From the NCBI GenBank assembly GCA_014526335.1, contig JACTAT010000359.1:1-64000 (forward strand): a stretch of DNA of 64,000 nucleotides. The letters run 5' to 3'. Under the pieces are notes generated by a model that was given only the letters and a program-made list of their open reading frames with translations, was not told the origin of the DNA and did no database searches. Each line of letters begins with the position of its first letter. Within the stretch, counting starts at the first letter, position 1. A program made the translations under genes and the position numbers. Source of the stretch: Chrysaora quinquecirrha (taxonomy: Eukaryota > Cnidaria > Scyphozoa > Semaeostomeae > Pelagiidae). Positions 62,048 through 64,000 of the stretch are shown here, in pieces.

Positions 62048-62560
62048 AAGTTAGTTAGTGAGTATCTTAGTGAGTTAGTGACACTCCACCCCGACACTAT
62101 ATGTTCGAATTTCTTCAGACATTAAAAGCTGGGGTTTGGGTGTACTTTCTCGACTTTGCGACAGTTCCCAGCTTGCTAGGAAATGCTTTCTGGTATGTTA
62201 AAATTGCTCTACTCATTCTCCAGTTGGGAATATAATTCTGAGCTTTCCCACAAATGTCACAGTTTGGCCAACAATCGTAGCTTTCCCAAAGCTGGGCTTT
62301 AGTTGTCATCATCTGTAGTTCTACATTGCCAATTCATCATGCCTGAAATGACTTCCAGTGTACTTTTTGGAGCAGTGGGTGAGTCAACTTGCATTGCTGT
62401 TTTTATGTTCGAAGAGTTCGAACATATTGGTGTGGGGGGTGGAGTGTCACTCACTCACTCACTCACTCACTCACTCACTCACTCACTCACTCACTCACTC
62501 ACTCACTCACTTAATCACTCACGCACTCACTCACTCAATCACTCACCTACTCACTAACTA
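62048..62560. mobile_element. inverted-repeat element bounded by GTGA/TCAC simple repeats
   Basis: GTGACACTCCACCCC...ATATGTTCGAA (about 62078-62109) is inverse to TTCGAACATAT...GGTGGAGTGTCAC (about 62416-62449). On the outside of each arm lies a 4-bp repeat in complementary orientation: GTGAGTTA-type on the left (62048-62077) and (TCAC)n on the right (62443-62555). Confidence 0.7.
62443..62555. repeat. (TCAC)n microsatellite
   Basis: Perfect 4-bp repeat at about 62449-62510, then interrupted to 62555. Confidence 0.95.
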
Positions 62561-62957
62561 ACCAACGCTTCAACAATGGACAAAATGTAACAATACTAAC
62601 CACCCCAAGAATGTCATTTGAGTCATTCTTTGGGCCATTGATGCACAATTTGTGGTTGGTTGTTCACAATGGCTGCCTGCAAGCCCCTTTGTCAATCTAA
62701 GGTCATGTGCCAACTATTCTTCTAACACAAGCTTGATTGCATGAATAATTGTTGTTTACTTACGTTATGGAACTTGGAAATTGCCACATTGGTTTGGTAA
62801 ATAATATTTCACGCATTCTCAACATTGGTCAAAGAGTCTTGGCAAAGAGCCGCAATTTCAAAACACTTTTCAAAACAAATCGTCATTATTGTTATCCTCA
62901 GCATGAAATTTGTCATAATAATAATAATTATAATAATAATCAACATCATAATCCTCA
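62561..62957. other. spacer with short (AAT)n
   Basis: No gene recognised. An ATA/AAT run lies at about 62914-62941. Confidence 0.5.
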
Positions 62958-62994
62958 TGATTACCATCACTGTTACCATTATCGACTGTGTTGC

Positions 62995-64000
62995 AAGATC
63001 TAAAGGAGTGGCACCACAACCACAACCACCCCTAGAACCATAACCACGACCACCCCTATCACCACCACAACAATTACCCCTACAAGCATAACCACAAACA
63101 TCCTAATCATCACCACCACAACCACCTATTCAACCATCACCACGACCACCCTTATCACCACGTCCACATTCACCCCTATAACCATAACCACGAACATCCC
63201 TATCACCACAACCACAGCCACCCTTACAAACATTACCATGATCACTTCTATCACCTCCACCACAACCACCCCTACAACCATAACCACGACCGTCCCTATC
63301 ACCACCACCACAACCACCCCTAAAACCATCACCACGACCTTCTATCACCACCACCATAACCACCCCTACAACCATCACCACAACCACCCTGCCACCACCA
63401 CCAACACTACCCCTACAACCATCACCATGACCTTCTATCATGACTACCACAACCACCCCTACAACCATCACCACGACCGTCTATCACCACCACCACAACC
63501 ACCCCTAAAACCATCACCACGACCTTCTATCACCACCACCATAACCACCCCTACAACCATCACCACAACCACCCCTGCCACCACCACCAACACTACCCCT
63601 ACAACCATCACCATGACCTTCTATCATGACTACCACAACCACCCCTACAACCATCACCACGACCGTCTATCACCACCACCACAACCACCCCTAAAACCAT
63701 CACCACGACCTTCTATCACCACCACCACAACCACCCCTACAACCATCACCACAGCCACCCCTGCCACCACCACCAACACTACCCCTACAACCATCACCAC
63801 GACCTTCTATCACCACCACCACAACCACCCCTACAACCATCACCACGACCGTCTATCACCACCACCACAACCACCCCTACAATCATCACCACAACCACCC
63901 CTAACATCACCACCAACACTACCCCTGCAACCATCACCATGACCTTCTATCACCACCACCACAACCACCCCTACAACCATCACCACGACCGTCTATCACC
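62995..64000. repeat. CCACCACAACCACCCC minisatellite with higher-order period
   Basis: Units of 30-40 bp built on 'caccacaaccacccctacaa' continue to the right edge. A 186-bp higher-order unit is visible: the block beginning 'cttctatcatgactacc' at 63432 recurs at 63618. Strong strand asymmetry (C/A on plus) makes long Thr/Pro/His ORFs and Gly/Val ORFs that are not genes. Confidence 0.93.

Noticed and set aside
63126..63942. Long Thr/Pro/His-rich plus-strand ORF and Gly/Val-rich minus-strand ORFs
   Set aside because: They are translations of the CCACCACAACC minisatellite, which lacks stops on either strand by composition. No start context, domain or conservation.

Overview
This is eukaryotic, almost certainly invertebrate metazoan, nuclear DNA. 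It is AT-rich, and its genes are split by GT-AG introns with matching phases. Non-LTR, BEL/Pao and Penelope-type retroelement relics, a tRNA-derived SINE and many short inverted-repeat elements are present. The mixture would suit a cnidarian or similar marine invertebrate, but I cannot name the species. No prokaryotic or organellar genes were seen.

Layout. (1) 1-2.1 kb: a long TTAG-type simple repeat and the first exon of an SLC46-type transporter on the minus strand, the rest of which would lie off the left edge. (2) 4.9-17.4 kb: a complete six-exon SLC46-like (proton-coupled folate transporter family) gene on the plus strand, divergent from the first. Its introns hold a BEL/Pao relic, a 23-bp satellite, a SINE and several MITEs. 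(3) 21.0-26.7 kb: a six-exon minus-strand gene for a protein of about 1168 residues that I do not recognise. It has a short-exon N-terminal module, a long acidic middle, a basic nuclear-signal-like stretch and a compact Cys/Trp-rich C-terminal module. It has a TATA-box promoter. (4) 28.9-32.8 kb: a two-exon TIMP-like (tissue inhibitor of metalloproteinases) gene, head-to-head with the previous gene. (5) 33.3-36.6 kb: a second copy of the unknown gene, cut off inside its last exon. (6) 40.8-44.8 kb: a second TIMP-like gene. (7) 45-64 kb: no convincing host gene; a mosaic of mobile-element debris, including a Penelope RT fragment, a foldback-like palindrome of 345-bp repeats around a hAT-like element, a 5'-truncated LINE, hairpin-rich elements and long simple or minisatellite arrays.

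The main architectural event is a tandem duplication. The sequence from about 23.59 kb to 33.265 kb recurs as about 33.265-45.203 kb. The junction joins the middle of a MITE to the middle of the unknown gene's last exon, so the second gene copy ends with a stop codon three codons past the join. The two halves of the duplicated unit differ sharply in similarity. The unknown-gene half has diverged introns, with exons and promoter conserved. The TIMP half (27.13-33.265 and 37.977-45.203 kb) is nearly identical apart from homopolymer lengths, two indels around a MITE and a tight patch of substitutions at TIMP exon 1.

There is no operon-like cooperation. The transporter pair and the duplicated gene/TIMP pair are separate host loci embedded in repeats. 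Many differences between the duplicate blocks are homopolymer-length changes, so some frameshifts may be sequencing errors.
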